From NCBI GenBank assembly GCA_000967895.1, contig FO203512.1, positions 2,689,350 to 2,753,349 on the forward strand: DNA of 64,000 bases. The letters run 5' to 3'. The DNA is from Oleispira antarctica RB-8 (GTDB taxonomy: Bacteria > Pseudomonadota > Gammaproteobacteria > Pseudomonadales > Oceanobacteraceae). Position 1 is the stretch's first letter. Each line of letters begins with the position of its first letter. The position numbers and the translations under genes were made by a program. Shown in pieces: positions 37,201-48,700 of this stretch. The notes under the pieces were generated by a model, which made no database searches, was not told the DNA's origin, and was given only the letters and a program-made list of their open reading frames with translations.

Positions 37201-39121
37201 TGCTCTTAACACTCTACGATACGATACCTTTAAAAAGTATTCTAAATTAGAGCAATCGTGGATAAACGAATATACTGAAAGCTCAGGAATGCAAAATTTC
37301 TTAAACGCTCTTGCAAACTACCCAGTATTAAAAGGGGTCCAAACAGATCTTTATAAATGTTTTATACCATTAGTATGGCAGCTTGGTTGCAAATATGGAA
37401 TTTCAGGACTTCTCCATCCAGAGGGAATATATGAAGATTCAAATGGAGGTGCTATAAGAAAGAATATATATACTCGACTTCTTTCTCACTTTCAATTCTT
37501 GAATAAGAAAAAGTTATTTCCAATTGGCGATAGCAAAAGATACAGTATAAATATAGGAAAATGTTCGCATCAAGAAAAAATTCAATTTAAGAGCATCTCA
37601 AATCTTTTTACTCCCAGAACAATTGACCTGTGTTTTAAAAGCAATATAAACGATCAATTAGAAGGTATCAAATCTAATAAAACTGGAGATTGGAACAATG
37701 CTGGTCATCCGCAGCGAGTTTTAAATATATCAAAAAAAGAACTACTGTTATTTTCAAATCTTTACGATGACAGCTGTAAATATTCTGAAGCAAAGCTTCC
37801 TAAATTACATGCTACACCGTTATTATCAGTTCTAGAAAAGCTTGCGAATCAACCTGAAAAGTTAAGCCAGCATGCTGATCAATATATTTCTTCAGAAATG
37901 TGGCACGAAACCAACCAACAAAAAGATGGAACTCTTCTAAAACAAACCGTTTTCCCTCTAACAAGCTACCAATGGGTATTATCTGGTCCGCACATATATG
38001 TTGGAACCCCTATAAATAATACACCTAGAAAAAAGTGTAATAATAGCCAAGCATATGACACCTTAGATTTATCAGAGATTCCTGAAAACTATTTTCCACG
38101 TACTAATTTTGTGCCCTCTTCGACTGATGATAAATATTTATCAATGATCCCTAAAGTTCCCTGGTCAAAACCACCTAAGGAGGTCACTCAATTTTTTCGC
38201 TTAGCGTACAGGGGAATGCTATCACATTCAGGTGAAAGAACTCTTATCTCAGCGATCATACCTCCTGGCTCAAGCCATATTCATGGCTTACAATCTACAA
38301 CATATAAATCTTCGACTTTACTAATGAAGCAAGCTCTCATGAGTTTTTCGTTAGTTGGTGATTTTTTCATCAAAACTACAGGAAGAAGTAACCTAATGGC
38401 AAGTTGGGCTTCTTTTCCACTACTGAATTTAAACAACGAAGGTAAGCTTAGAGTTTTAGCTCTATCTTGCCTAACAAATAGTTACACCGATCTATGGGAA
38501 GATAATTGGTCACAAACTTTTGTTAATCAAACATGGAGTAACTCCTCCCCACTTCTTCCCAGAGATTATTTTTTAAAATTATCAAAGAATTGGAAAGCTT
38601 CCAATGCGTATATTTCAGATTATACAAGAAGGCAAGCACTCGTAGAAATTGATGTAATAGTAAGCCTTTCAATTGGCATGAGCTTAGAAGAGCTTCTTAC
38701 AATTTATAGAATTCAATTTTGGGTATTAATTGGTAACGAAGCAGACACATGGTACGACCAAAATGGTCGTATAATTTTCACACCTGATACAGCTAAGAGA
38801 GGAATTGGAATGCCCCGACAGAAGCGCCCAAGCGATCTCAAAAACGGTACTAGCTACGGCACAATGATCAACGGCGATTATGACCGTGCCGAAGAAGGTA
38901 TTTCTCTTGGCTGGGAAGATGTAAAAGACTTTAAGGCAGGCAGTACCGTCAGCAAATCATTCATGGACGATACTCTCTCTGATATCCCCGTAGAGCGCAC
39001 TATCGTCTATCAAGCTCCGTTCATAAAACCCAACCGCGAAGAAGATTACCGAGTCGCGTGGGAATTTTTCTCTAAAACAATTGAAAGTACAGAATCTGTT
39101 ACCAAGGAAGAGTCATGCTAG
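34244..39121 (+). CDS. drmMI: DrmMI-like adenine-specific DNA methyltransferase, very large
   Basis: A 1625-residue class-gamma-like N6-adenine methylase. SASYYTPEVLTQSLVKYAL (~residues 545-563) is followed by AdoMet motif I LTVCEPAMGSAAFLNEA (~583), FGVDLNPIAVELAEVSIWLNAL (~643) and catalytic NPPW in FDLILGNPPWLKVEW (~953). Around 500 residues of N-terminal helical sequence and a long C-terminal recognition region flank the core. In DISARM the methylase marks host DNA. It overlaps drmD by one base and the ZorA-like gene by seven. The ~37.1-38.8 kb stretch (target-recognition part) is visibly more AT-rich than its flanks. Confidence 0.85.
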   Translation: MAWFGINNENEFYSEHYLNEIFGSNIKDQLDQWQEQETTSKAETPNSPILSPFSQLNSLSRDALQTFKQLEQLKTPTDLLAIQRKWLSRLLPVFGFTAKPERFALNDDIELPLLANIQSSDGKPLLWIVEALAIDESDADPLSLPLHNKQLETLNSAPASKSLKGQNWQDIIANHIYGQDNPPRWVLLVTGRQWLLLDRAKYAQSRLLRFDWFELFSRREADTLKAVTVLLHQDSMLANQGQSLLDTLDENAHKHAYGVSEDLKYALRECIELLGNEAAKQLILRSDIGYTGKSALDPNQLSLESLRYMYRLLFMFYIEARPELGYAPVDNSVYLQGYSLESLRDLEMVPLTSQREQEGRYFHDSITTLFKLINQGYQAKSTDDMLATSADGFSMSPLQSHLFDPEKTKLLNKVVFPNHLLQTVIKLMSLSKPAKGGRGGSRKRRGRISYAQLGINQLGAVYEALLSYRGFFAGEDLYEVKKAGEPTPDKLEAGFFVKASQLEDYTEDEKVFDKVEGKDKLRMHPKGSFIYRLAGRDRQKSASYYTPEVLTQSLVKYALKEVYKEQLEPLANDKLRAEKLLTLTVCEPAMGSAAFLNEAINQMADKYLELAQSGLNKRIPQSEYLQEKQKVKMFLADNNVFGVDLNPIAVELAEVSIWLNALSEDRFIPWLGLQINCGNSLVGARRQAFKDTSLSLKPKDTACWLNNAPTAIKLGTPRTAADIWHFLLPDSGMANYSDKVVKKRYPDQIAAINTWRKDFTKPFDKNEIARLQILSSKVDELWDEHVNQLRTLRLKTTDPYKIFGHELSGNLTPLQFKDEALSGELLSEQLQNASCYRRLKLVMDYWCALWFWPIEEYDSLPCRDEYLLDLENLLLGDTIVTGSTGKVDDLFAPSINESEGKYFVNKYGVVNLNTLFDIFPRLKLADELATKRRFFHWELTFADQFHDKGGFDLILGNPPWLKVEWQESGVMGDYEPLFVIRNYSASALNTLRYDTFKKYSKLEQSWINEYTESSGMQNFLNALANYPVLKGVQTDLYKCFIPLVWQLGCKYGISGLLHPEGIYEDSNGGAIRKNIYTRLLSHFQFLNKKKLFPIGDSKRYSINIGKCSHQEKIQFKSISNLFTPRTIDLCFKSNINDQLEGIKSNKTGDWNNAGHPQRVLNISKKELLLFSNLYDDSCKYSEAKLPKLHATPLLSVLEKLANQPEKLSQHADQYISSEMWHETNQQKDGTLLKQTVFPLTSYQWVLSGPHIYVGTPINNTPRKKCNNSQAYDTLDLSEIPENYFPRTNFVPSSTDDKYLSMIPKVPWSKPPKEVTQFFRLAYRGMLSHSGERTLISAIIPPGSSHIHGLQSTTYKSSTLLMKQALMSFSLVGDFFIKTTGRSNLMASWASFPLLNLNNEGKLRVLALSCLTNSYTDLWEDNWSQTFVNQTWSNSSPLLPRDYFLKLSKNWKASNAYISDYTRRQALVEIDVIVSLSIGMSLEELLTIYRIQFWVLIGNEADTWYDQNGRIIFTPDTAKRGIGMPRQKRPSDLKNGTSYGTMINGDYDRAEEGISLGWEDVKDFKAGSTVSKSFMDDTLSDIPVERTIVYQAPFIKPNREEDYRVAWEFFSKTIESTESVTKEESC

Positions 39122-40833
39122 CGCAACCTATTGAATCATTTATTTCTGGCATGGGCGCCAGCGCCATGACCGATGGCTTTATTGTCATAATAGCAATTAC
39201 CTTTATCGCAGCCATTGTCGCTAAACGTTCTGATCGAGCACACGGCTTTACTCAATACGTTCCTACGCTATTAACATCATTAGGGATTCTAGGTACTTTT
39301 TGCGGCATTGTTGCAGGGCTACTAGGGTTCGATGCCAATAACATCGACGGCAGTATCGGTAGTTTATTGGAAGGTATGAAAACAGCCTTTACCACCAGTT
39401 TGGTCGGTATGAGTTCATCCATTATCTACAAGGTACTCGCCAGCTCTGGCATGCTAACGCCTAAAGGTGATGATATTATTGATGAAGACCAAATAGGTAT
39501 TCTTGAGCTGTACACCGTAATGAAAGACCAGAAAGACGGTATTAACGATCTACAAGTCGTTATGAAAGAACAAGCCAGTGGTATGACCCTGCTTCAGCAA
39601 GCTATTGGTGGCGATAATGATTCAAGTCTTACCAGCCAAATGAAATTAATGCGCAGTGATAATAATGACCAAAATAAATTAGCGTTACAAAGCGATAACG
39701 ACAATCATAAGGAATTATTAGCAACGATTGCAGAGCAAAAGATCGCTTTTGAAAGCTTCCAAGACAAGCTATGGATTAAGTTGCAAGACTTTGCGGATAT
39801 GCTCTCTAAATCAGCCACTGAAACCGTCATCGAAGCTTTGAAACAAGTCATTGGGGACTTTAATAAAAATCTGACCGAGCAGTTTGGCGAAAACTTCAAA
39901 CAGCTAAATGAAGCCTGTAAAGAACTAGTAACTTGGCAAGACCAATACAAAGGCCAGTTAGACGACATGGGCAAAAAATATAGCCTAGGCGTTGAATCCA
40001 TCGGCGTAACCGCAACAGCTGTCGGATCAATAACCGAGCATACTGCCCAAATCCCTGCTCACATGGAAAACCTTAAAGATATTACCGAGGTTAACCAGCA
40101 TCAAATTAAAGAGTTAGAACGCCACTTAGAAGCCTTTAAAGACATTCGCGATAAAGCCGTGGAAGCCGTACCAGAAATTCGTGCACAAATTGATGCCACA
40201 CTAGAAGGTGTTAAAACAGCTTCAGATGAACTGGCCAAAGGCATTAAAGAAAGCAGTGATTCCATGGGTAATGCAATCATTCAAGGTACTCAAGAATTTG
40301 TAGATAACTCTGCCAAGGTTAACGGATCTCTTCAGTCAACCTCAGACGTTATGGTGGCTCATAACGAAAAAGCGATTACACATTATTCAGATTTAGAAGA
40401 AGGCATGAATGCCAACTATCGTGATCTTTCAGTACGCATGCAGGATGAAGCTAAAAAAATTACTGAAGAATACGGCAAAGCCGGTACCCAACTTGTTCAA
40501 GAGCTCAGTCAAAGTAAAGACGCTTTTAATACCGGTTTAGAAACGATGAGAGATCAACTTAATAGCACTCTAGAATCCATGGCTAGCCGTCAATCAGACG
40601 AGGCTAACAAAATATTTAATGGCCTAACGACGCAAATAGAGAACTCCCTTTCTAGCACAGGCGATGCTGTGGATAAACAAGTGGGGATGATCGACAAGGC
40701 CTTAGAGCATGAAATTGAAAAAGTAATGACAGAAATGGGATCTGCACTTGCCAGTATCTCACGTCAATTCACTAACGATTACACTCAGTTAGTTAACGCT
40801 ATGCAAAATATAGTTGAAACTTCTAATGCCTAA
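39115..40833 (+). CDS. zorA: ZorA-like MotA/TolQ/ExbB-family membrane protein with long coiled-coil tail
   Basis: The 572-residue protein has membrane helices in the first ~110 residues: FIVIIAITFIAAIVA (~21-35), a pair around LLTSLGILGTFCGIVAGLLGF (~53-73) and TAFTTSLVGMSSSIIYKVL (~90-108). The GTFxGIVxGL and TAFxTSLxGMxxS patterns are those of MotA-type proton channels and ZorA. About 450 residues of cytoplasmic coiled coil follow, like the ZorA tail that transmits a signal from the membrane motor. It overlaps drmMI at its start and the ZorB-like gene at its end, so it is an integral operon member. Confidence 0.85.
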   Translation: MLAQPIESFISGMGASAMTDGFIVIIAITFIAAIVAKRSDRAHGFTQYVPTLLTSLGILGTFCGIVAGLLGFDANNIDGSIGSLLEGMKTAFTTSLVGMSSSIIYKVLASSGMLTPKGDDIIDEDQIGILELYTVMKDQKDGINDLQVVMKEQASGMTLLQQAIGGDNDSSLTSQMKLMRSDNNDQNKLALQSDNDNHKELLATIAEQKIAFESFQDKLWIKLQDFADMLSKSATETVIEALKQVIGDFNKNLTEQFGENFKQLNEACKELVTWQDQYKGQLDDMGKKYSLGVESIGVTATAVGSITEHTAQIPAHMENLKDITEVNQHQIKELERHLEAFKDIRDKAVEAVPEIRAQIDATLEGVKTASDELAKGIKESSDSMGNAIIQGTQEFVDNSAKVNGSLQSTSDVMVAHNEKAITHYSDLEEGMNANYRDLSVRMQDEAKKITEEYGKAGTQLVQELSQSKDAFNTGLETMRDQLNSTLESMASRQSDEANKIFNGLTTQIENSLSSTGDAVDKQVGMIDKALEHEIEKVMTEMGSALASISRQFTNDYTQLVNAMQNIVETSNA

Positions 40834-41530
40834 TTTTTTAAACCCTAGAGCGACAGAGCAAGACGAGAGCCACTGGCTCTCTGTATCAGACCTGATGGCA
40901 GGTTTGATGGTCGTGTTTTTATTTATCGCTATCGCGTTAATGCGAAATGTTATGATCGAACGTGACCAAATTAAAGAAGTCGCTGTTGCCTACCAAGAAA
41001 ACCAAGTGGCTATTTTTGATGCGTTGAATAATGTTTTTTCCAAAGATCTCGATCGCTGGAATGCAAGCATTGATAAAGATACGTTAACGTTTAATTTTAA
41101 CTCACCCCACATTTTGTTTAAAACCGGTAATAAAGATCTAAATCCCGAATACAAGCACCTACTTCAGGATTTTTTCCCACGATACATGACCGTATTATCC
41201 CCATTTAAAGACTCTATTAACGAAATCCGTATTGAAGGCCATACCAGCAGCGTTTGGAATGAATACACAAATGATACTTCTGCATATTTTCTTAACATGA
41301 AGTTATCGCAAGGACGCACCCGCAGCGTATTGGAATATATATTCCGCTTAGACAGCATAAAAACACAACGGCCTTGGATTAAGAAGCATATTGCCGCAGT
41401 TGGGTTTTCATCGGCAAAAAACATAGTCAATGAGCAAGGTGTCGAAGATCTTAATCGTTCTCGACGAGTCTCGTTCCGCATAATCACTAACGCCGACATC
41501 AAGATTCAGCAGATTCTTAAGGCTAATTAA
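40826..41530 (+). CDS. zorB: ZorB-like MotB/OmpA-domain membrane protein
   Basis: About 234 residues from the ATG at 40826; the frame extends to a TTG at 40814 but the ATG fits better. One membrane helix, LMAGLMVVFLFIAIALM (~residues 23-40), is preceded by Asp22 in VSDLMAG, the position of the proton-carrying Asp in MotB and ZorB. A C-terminal OmpA-like peptidoglycan-binding domain has NEIRIEGHTSS (~130-140) and LSQGRTRSVLEYI, ending NRSRRVSFRII. With the ZorA-like protein it would form a proton-driven motor anchored to peptidoglycan. It overlaps zorA by eight bases and the HNH gene by one. Confidence 0.85.
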   Translation: MPNFLNPRATEQDESHWLSVSDLMAGLMVVFLFIAIALMRNVMIERDQIKEVAVAYQENQVAIFDALNNVFSKDLDRWNASIDKDTLTFNFNSPHILFKTGNKDLNPEYKHLLQDFFPRYMTVLSPFKDSINEIRIEGHTSSVWNEYTNDTSAYFLNMKLSQGRTRSVLEYIFRLDSIKTQRPWIKKHIAAVGFSSAKNIVNEQGVEDLNRSRRVSFRIITNADIKIQQILKAN

Positions 41531-42639
41531 TGGAGATTAACGTCAACTTTACTGCTCTTTGGGCAGCGGCTAAAAAAATGGGGGACGGTAAGGCCACGTT
41601 CTCTTATAAAGCGAATACTTATAATGCCTTCGAGTCAGAGAAAACTATTTTAAGGCGTGATATCACGCTTGAAGATGTAGACTCGCATGGTGGTTTATTA
41701 GAAGTTGATGGTAATCAGGTATTACTCTATATCGAGGATCATAGTTTTAGAGTACAAGATGTGATTACTGGTAATAAAGAAGGTAATAAATATCATATTG
41801 CTGATTGCTCAAAATTGGGTGAGATGCGAAAGAAACATCGTTTTGATCGATATGTAGTCACTAACGATGTGTCTGGTATATTTCCTGTTTCAGGCAAGGA
41901 ATCCGATAGCCAGCTATTAGTTGAAGGTGAAGCAGAGCTACATGTTTGCAAGCTGTGCTTAGGCTTTTTAAATTACAGAAGTTACAAGTCTGACCGAACT
42001 AATGTATTCAAACAATTCACATTGGATGAATTCTTTTCTCATTACTCAACCCTATTCAATTCTTTTCCTAAAACAATTGCAGACAAGCGTGGTGGCTATG
42101 CTGATGATTGGGAGACAGTATCGCTGAATTATCGCAGTAAGAAGAATTTCTGCTGTGAGGCATGTCATGTCGACTTATCCAGCTATCAACACCTACTTCA
42201 CACGCACCATGTTAACGGTGTTAAACGTGATAACGTTGCCAGTAATTTAAGAGCGCTGTGTATAGATTGCCACCGTAAAGAGCCATTACACGAACATATG
42301 CGTGTGCGTAGTAATGAAGTACATACCATTAATAAACTTCGACGCAGCCAAAGTATTTTGTCTAGTCAAGATTGGGATGATGCTTTGGCTTTTGCCGATA
42401 CGTCTTATCATGGTTTGTTGGATTTATATCGCAATAAAAACATGGCAGTACCTGAAATTGGTTACGATGTTACTGATGAAGATGATGCAGTCGTCGCCAC
42501 TGCTGAGCTGGCTTGGCCAAAAAGCAAAAGAGCCATTATTCACCAAAGCGCTGACATTCCCAGCTTAGAGAAAGCAGGATGGGTAGTGAAAATGCTTGGT
42601 GATGCCCTTAGTGAAGCACACGAACTTAAGCAAAGGTAA
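41530..42639 (+). CDS. HNH endonuclease domain protein, position of ZorE
   Basis: The 369-residue protein has an HNH nuclease module at ~residues 205-255: CCEACHVDLSSYQHLLHTHH, then VNGVKRDNVASNLRALCIDCHRKE. That gives two zinc-binding Cys pairs and catalytic His-His and Asn. A separate CKLCLGF near 140 may add a structural zinc. In type II Zorya the HNH nuclease ZorE follows ZorA and ZorB, as here, so it is the likely DNA-damaging effector. The N-terminal ~190 residues do not match ZorE in anything I can recall, so orthology is not certain. Start codon overlaps the zorB stop (TAATG). Confidence 0.75.
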   Translation: MEINVNFTALWAAAKKMGDGKATFSYKANTYNAFESEKTILRRDITLEDVDSHGGLLEVDGNQVLLYIEDHSFRVQDVITGNKEGNKYHIADCSKLGEMRKKHRFDRYVVTNDVSGIFPVSGKESDSQLLVEGEAELHVCKLCLGFLNYRSYKSDRTNVFKQFTLDEFFSHYSTLFNSFPKTIADKRGGYADDWETVSLNYRSKKNFCCEACHVDLSSYQHLLHTHHVNGVKRDNVASNLRALCIDCHRKEPLHEHMRVRSNEVHTINKLRRSQSILSSQDWDDALAFADTSYHGLLDLYRNKNMAVPEIGYDVTDEDDAVVATAELAWPKSKRAIIHQSADIPSLEKAGWVVKMLGDALSEAHELKQR

Positions 42640-42701
42640 CTTGTGACTCATTTACCTTTAAAGATAATAAACAATGAATATATCTTGTTAATGGAGCTAA
42701 C

Positions 42702-45700
42702 ATGCTGCCGTCCTTAGTAAGCAGAGAAATAATTAATACTGTTCAGCATTTTTTAAAAACTAATTTCCCCGCAACGACTCCAGGGTTTTTAAGAAATTAT
42801 GGCAGTGATGATGCACGTTCTGCACCGCACACGATAATAGATGACTTTTTACTGCGCTCGGACAGTATGTTTAAAGGGCCTTATCTAGGCCTCGGCTTAC
42901 CCTTCAGAACTGTAAATCAAACCGACCTGCTTCCTTTTACCAATTTTGAAGTTGGCTTCCCTCCTTATCAACATCAGACACAAGCCTTTAATCGTTTGTG
43001 TGGTGATACTCCCCTTTCAACTCTTGTAGCTACAGGCACAGGCTCGGGTAAAACAGAATGCTTTATGTATCCATTATTGGATTACTGTGGAGTAACTCCG
43101 GGTAAGGGTATCAAGGCAATTATCATCTATCCAATGAATGCACTAGCCACTGACCAGGCTAGACGATTTGCTTTGGAGATAGCTAAACGAGATAACCTCA
43201 AAGGTAAAATTAGAGTGGGTTTGTTTGTGGGTGATAACGATAAATCTCCCCACCGTGATATGAGTCCTGATTATGTAATAACCGATAAAGATACTCTGCG
43301 TGAAAGCCCACCTGACATTTTATTAACCAATTATAAAATGTTGGATTATTTGTTAATACGCCCTAAAGACCAACCTATTTGGCGCTTTAACCAGCCCGAT
43401 GATTTACGGTTTTTAGTGGTTGATGAATTACACACATTTGATGGTGCTCAAGGTACTGATCTATCGTGTTTAATCCGTCGTTTACGTGATCGCTTGAACT
43501 TAAGCGATCGTTTAGCCTGCGTGGGAACATCGGCAACCGTTGGTGAGGATGATTCGGCACTCATTAAATACGCGAGTAAGGTTTTTGCTACTGAATTATC
43601 TGTGGATGATGGAGCCGTAATAAAAGAAGATCGGCTTACGGCTGAAGAGTTTGTAGAAGGTCATGAGGTTATTGAATTTAATTGGCCCGACCCTATTACC
43701 CTTGCGGGCATGGCTGCAACACAATATCGTTCAATCGAAGATTATATCGATGCTCATGCTAGCTTATGGTTTGTAAACCCGCCTTTCGATTTAAACAGCC
43801 ACAACAAACAGCACAAAGAACGAGCTCAAGTTGAGCTTGGAACGTTATTAAAATCACATACCGCCTTTCATGCACTACTTAAAGCTTGTCGCGATATAGT
43901 AGATACCGAACAGTTAATCAATGATTGGACTACAAGACTCCGAGTCAGCCACGATGATGTTCAGGCAATCCTAGAGAGTTTATGTGCGTTAATTTCAACC
44001 GCCAGAAGTTGGCGAGAGCCTCATTTAGAACATCCAGAGAAGTCAGGTACTGCTCCTTTATTGCAAGTACGCCATCAGCTTTGGATGCGTGAACTCGGTC
44101 GAATGGTCGCCAATATCGGGGCAACACCTCAGTTAACGTTTTCTGATGACCTACCTAAAGAGGCAGACTTACACCTACCGCTTATTCACTGTCGCGAGTG
44201 CTATGCCACAGGCTGGGTATCTACTCGTAAACCCAATGAGTCGAGTGTTAATAACGACCTACGCGGTATTTATAACGCTTACTTTGCTGGATCGTCAGAT
44301 ACTGTTGCATTATTCCCGTGGAGAGATGACAAGCCACCCACTGGCGGACTTGTAATGCAGGTGTGCCAATGTTGCGGACACCTTGCACAAGATACGAGTA
44401 AAACTTATCCATGCATTGAGTGCGGTGGAACTGAATCTCAACGTGTTTGGCTGCCAGTGATGCTGCGTGAACATCAAGTGCAGGGAGTTAAAAAGCTTAG
44501 TTTCCATAATGACTGCCCTTATTGTGGTGCCAACCAGGGCTTAAATATTATGGGGTCCAGAGCTGCTAGTTTAAGCAGTGTAATGATTAGCAAATTATTC
44601 AGCAGTATTTATAACGATGACCTTAAACTGATTGCCTTCTCAGACTCGGTACAAGATGCGGCTCATCGCGCTGGTTTTTTTGGGGCAAGAACTTGGAAGC
44701 AAGTAATACGAGAAGCGATATATCAAGCCGTAAATGATCAATTTAAAAACAAGTCACTCGAGCAACTGAGTAAGAGAATTGGCGATTACTGGCAGCGAAA
44801 ATTAGGGGCTGAAGATTTTGTAGCTACTTTCCTTGCACCTAACATTGAGTGGTTGAATGATTGGGAGGTGCTTAAAAAAGAAGGCAAGCTTCCTCCTGGT
44901 AGTAATACTGCATTGGATTTCGTGAGTAAACGCTTGGAGTGGGAAGCATTACAGGAATTTGGTTTATCAAGCCGCATAGGCCGTACGCTAGAACGCGAGG
45001 GAAAGGTGACTGTTGCTCCCAACCAGCAAGCCATTACTCATGCGGCAATGCGAGCTGTAACAGAACTTCAGAACGAAATTATAGAACTGCGCGATTTAAC
45101 AGCAGACCAACTTGAAAAGTTCATATTGGGCATGCTATGGCACATGCGTATCAAAGGTGCTTACCACCATAAATTCATCGAGTCTTATCTGCATAATGAT
45201 GGCAAAGAATTTTTGCTTAATAGACAGCTTTTCTTACCTAATTTCAGTCGGTTAACAACACCCCCTGCCTTCCTATCCATGGAACGCACCTCCAAGAATT
45301 TTGAATACATTATTGGCAGTGGAAAAACCTGGTATCACAACTGGTTTACTAAAGAGCTATTAGGCAGTGAAACACTCGCGTCTAATGCCACGATTCCACA
45401 AGGTTACGCAATAATTATAAAGGCGATGGTGCAAACAGGGTTATTACAAGAAACCGATGTAAAGGGAAACCCCATATGGAGCTTGCGCCCCGAGCGGTGG
45501 CAGTGTGTGACAGGACTCTCTGAAATCTGTTGTGATAGCTGTGGGCATCGTATTCAAATACCTATGGCACAGCACTCTCAATGGCAAGGAGCTGGCTGCC
45601 AGCGACAAGATTGCTTGGGTGAATATAATCATCCTCAACCAGTCATCGCTGTCGATGCACTGCCTAATCCTCCTGTGCGATTGGTGACATCAGAGCACAC

Positions 45701-48700
45701 CAGCTTGCTTGCTGCCGATGAGCGCTTAGCCATTGAAGAATCATTTAAACGCGGAGATAAACGTTGGGATATTAATTTACTTTCTGCTACGCCCACTATG
45801 GAAATGGGTATCGATATTGGTGATTTATCAACGGTATTGTTGTGTACGGTACCTCCTGCTCAGGCCAGCTATTTACAGCGCATTGGTCGTGCTGGCCGGA
45901 CAGACGGTAACGCGTTAAATATTACCGTTGCGAACAACGCACCTCATGATTTGTATTTCTATGATGACCCTTTAACGATGATGGCTGGTTCTGTGCAACC
46001 TCCTGGAATTTTTCTCAACGCCACCGCCGTACTTGAACGTCAAATTGTCGCTTATTGTTTCGACCATTGGGTGCAGGGATCCATCGACAAAGATGCGTTA
46101 CCCGGAAAAATGAAACAGGTGCTGGATGCTGTAGAGACCAATAAGAGCACGGCATTTCCTTATACGCTGTTGGATTATATTGAGAGTCATCGATCGGATA
46201 TATTCAATCAATTCATGCAGCTTTTTCCTGACCTTGAAGCAGAAGGTAAGGAACACCTTAAGCACTTTATCTTCGGTAATAATACAACCAATAATATTAA
46301 CTATCGGTTGTTGAATCGATTAAATGAAGTCGTCGTTCAGCGCACAGGATTACGCGACAATGTTAAAGGTTTAAAATCAGAACTCGATAAGCTGAAGAAA
46401 CAGCCTGTCGATGAATTTATAACTGAGCGCATACAGCTGATAGAACAAGAGCGCGGCGGCTTGATGCGTTTGATAAAAACATTCAACGAGAAACAAACGC
46501 TTAACTTCTTTACTGATGAAGGCTTGCTACCCAATTACGCCTTCCCAGAAGAAGGTGTTACCTTACATACCATTATTTATCGTAAGTTAGAGACGAAACA
46601 AGCATCAGAAGACGATTCAAAAAGCTCACCACAGAGTTACGATAAGCGCAGTTTCGAACTGACACGCCCTGCCCAATCAGCATTAAGTGAATTGGCACCG
46701 GAAAGTAAATTTTACGGGGTTAATCGCCAAGTCGAAATTGACCAGGTGGACTTAACGGTTACTAAAGCTGAAGAATGGCGTCTATGTGATCAGTGTCATT
46801 ACGCTGAAAACATAACATTAAACGGTGATAATAATTCTACCTGCCCTCGTTGCAGCAGTGAGATGTGGCTCAATAAAAGTCAAAAACAAACACTGTTAAA
46901 ACTAAAACAGGTATTTGCTAATGCTAGTGATAAAGAGAGTCGCATCAGCGACGACTCTGAACGTCGCGAACCTATATTTTTTAATCGTCAGCTACTCGTA
47001 GATGTTGACCCCAAAGCCAGTACTAAGGCCTACAAAATCGATAGTGAAACATTACCATTCGGATTTGAATATTTAAGCAAAGTTAGCTTTCGTGAAGTCA
47101 ACTTTGGGAAAATGGGCGATGATGGATCTGAAATAGAAATCGCAGGCCAAAATTCATCTCGACCTGGTTTTAAGATCTGTAAACATTGTGGCAAAGTAAA
47201 AAAATATCGTCGTAATGCAAACCAAAACCACTCCTTTAACTGCCCGCTTAACTCTGCAATTGCAGTTGAAGATGTCGATGATTACCACAAGGCTCTTTAT
47301 TTATATCGTGATTTAGAATCTGAAGCGATTCGTATTTTATTGCCGCTCGCCGAAGTTGAATCATCTGATGTTCGTAAGCAGAGCTTGATTGCTGCATTAC
47401 ATATGGGCCTTGAAAAATATTTCAAAGGTGACGTAAATCATTTACAACTAACTCATTACAGCGAGCCTGTTATTGGCGGAATGGGGACAGGCTTACGTCG
47501 CCACTACTTAATTATTCTTGATAAAATTCCGGGAGGAACAGGCTACCTTAAAGAGCTAATGCGTAAGCCTGAAAATCTACTTGATATGTTCCGTACCGCT
47601 CACGATCAACTATCGACCTGTGGCTGTACTCAAGACCCCAATAAAGATGGCTGCTACAGTTGCTTATTTGCTTATCGCGAAAGCCGAAATCTCACCGAGA
47701 TATCACGCGATGCTGCAAAAGAGCTACTAGAAAAGATATTGGAACATGAACACTCATTGGTCGAAATACCCAATCTTGCCGACGTGGATATCAATCCGTT
47801 ACTAGAAAGTGCTTTTGAAGAGCGCTTTATTCAAACCATAGGTAACATAAGTTCTGACGTAAGACTAACGCAGGCCATTGTCAATAATAAACCTGGTTGG
47901 AACCTTAGCTGTGGTGGTAGTAGCCCAATGCTATGGTCAATAGAGCCTCAAGATAAAAGTGGTGATCACGCGAGAGACACTCGCCCAGATTTTGTTTTCC
48001 GTCCATTACGCGATCAAGCCAATTTAAAACCTATACGAATCTATTTAGACGGTTATAAATTTCACCAGAACTCGACAAAATCTGATTCTGAAAAACGTAT
48101 GGCTATCTGGAAAAAACAAGATAGCTACGTTTGGACACTCGCCTGGGAGGACTTACCGACTCCTAATAAAGATCTCGATACGAGTATTGTTGAATGGTTA
48201 ACCCAAGGTGCAAATTCTCAGTCTGTTGGCTTGCATGACCAAATTTGTAATAAGGCTCAACGTCCAACATATAACCAGTTAACCTCTACAGTGGAAAAAG
48301 GGCCTTTAGATTGGCTAATGAGTTATCTAAGAGGTAATGAAGCTAATTCAAGTTTATTGAGTCAAGCAGCCTTCTCTCGACTTTTTGGTTTCTTGAACTT
48401 TCAAAGCACACCACAACAGCAAGAAGACGTTGCGAAGACCGCGGCAGCGACTAGCCCTGAAGAATGGTTCCACGATCACTTTGTGGGGGACATCATTTCT
48501 AATGCCGTTCAGGTCAGTACTGCTAAACAACTTCAGCTGAGTGTTGCTACACCAAAACAAGCATTAAAGTCACTGGACGTGCTTACACAGCTTTGCGCTA
48601 TCAATCTGTATATTGATGATACAGATTATGAAAATGAGTCCTTTCATCAAGTTTGGCGTATGTTTTGGGCAGCAACTAACCTACTCCAGTTCATCCCTTT

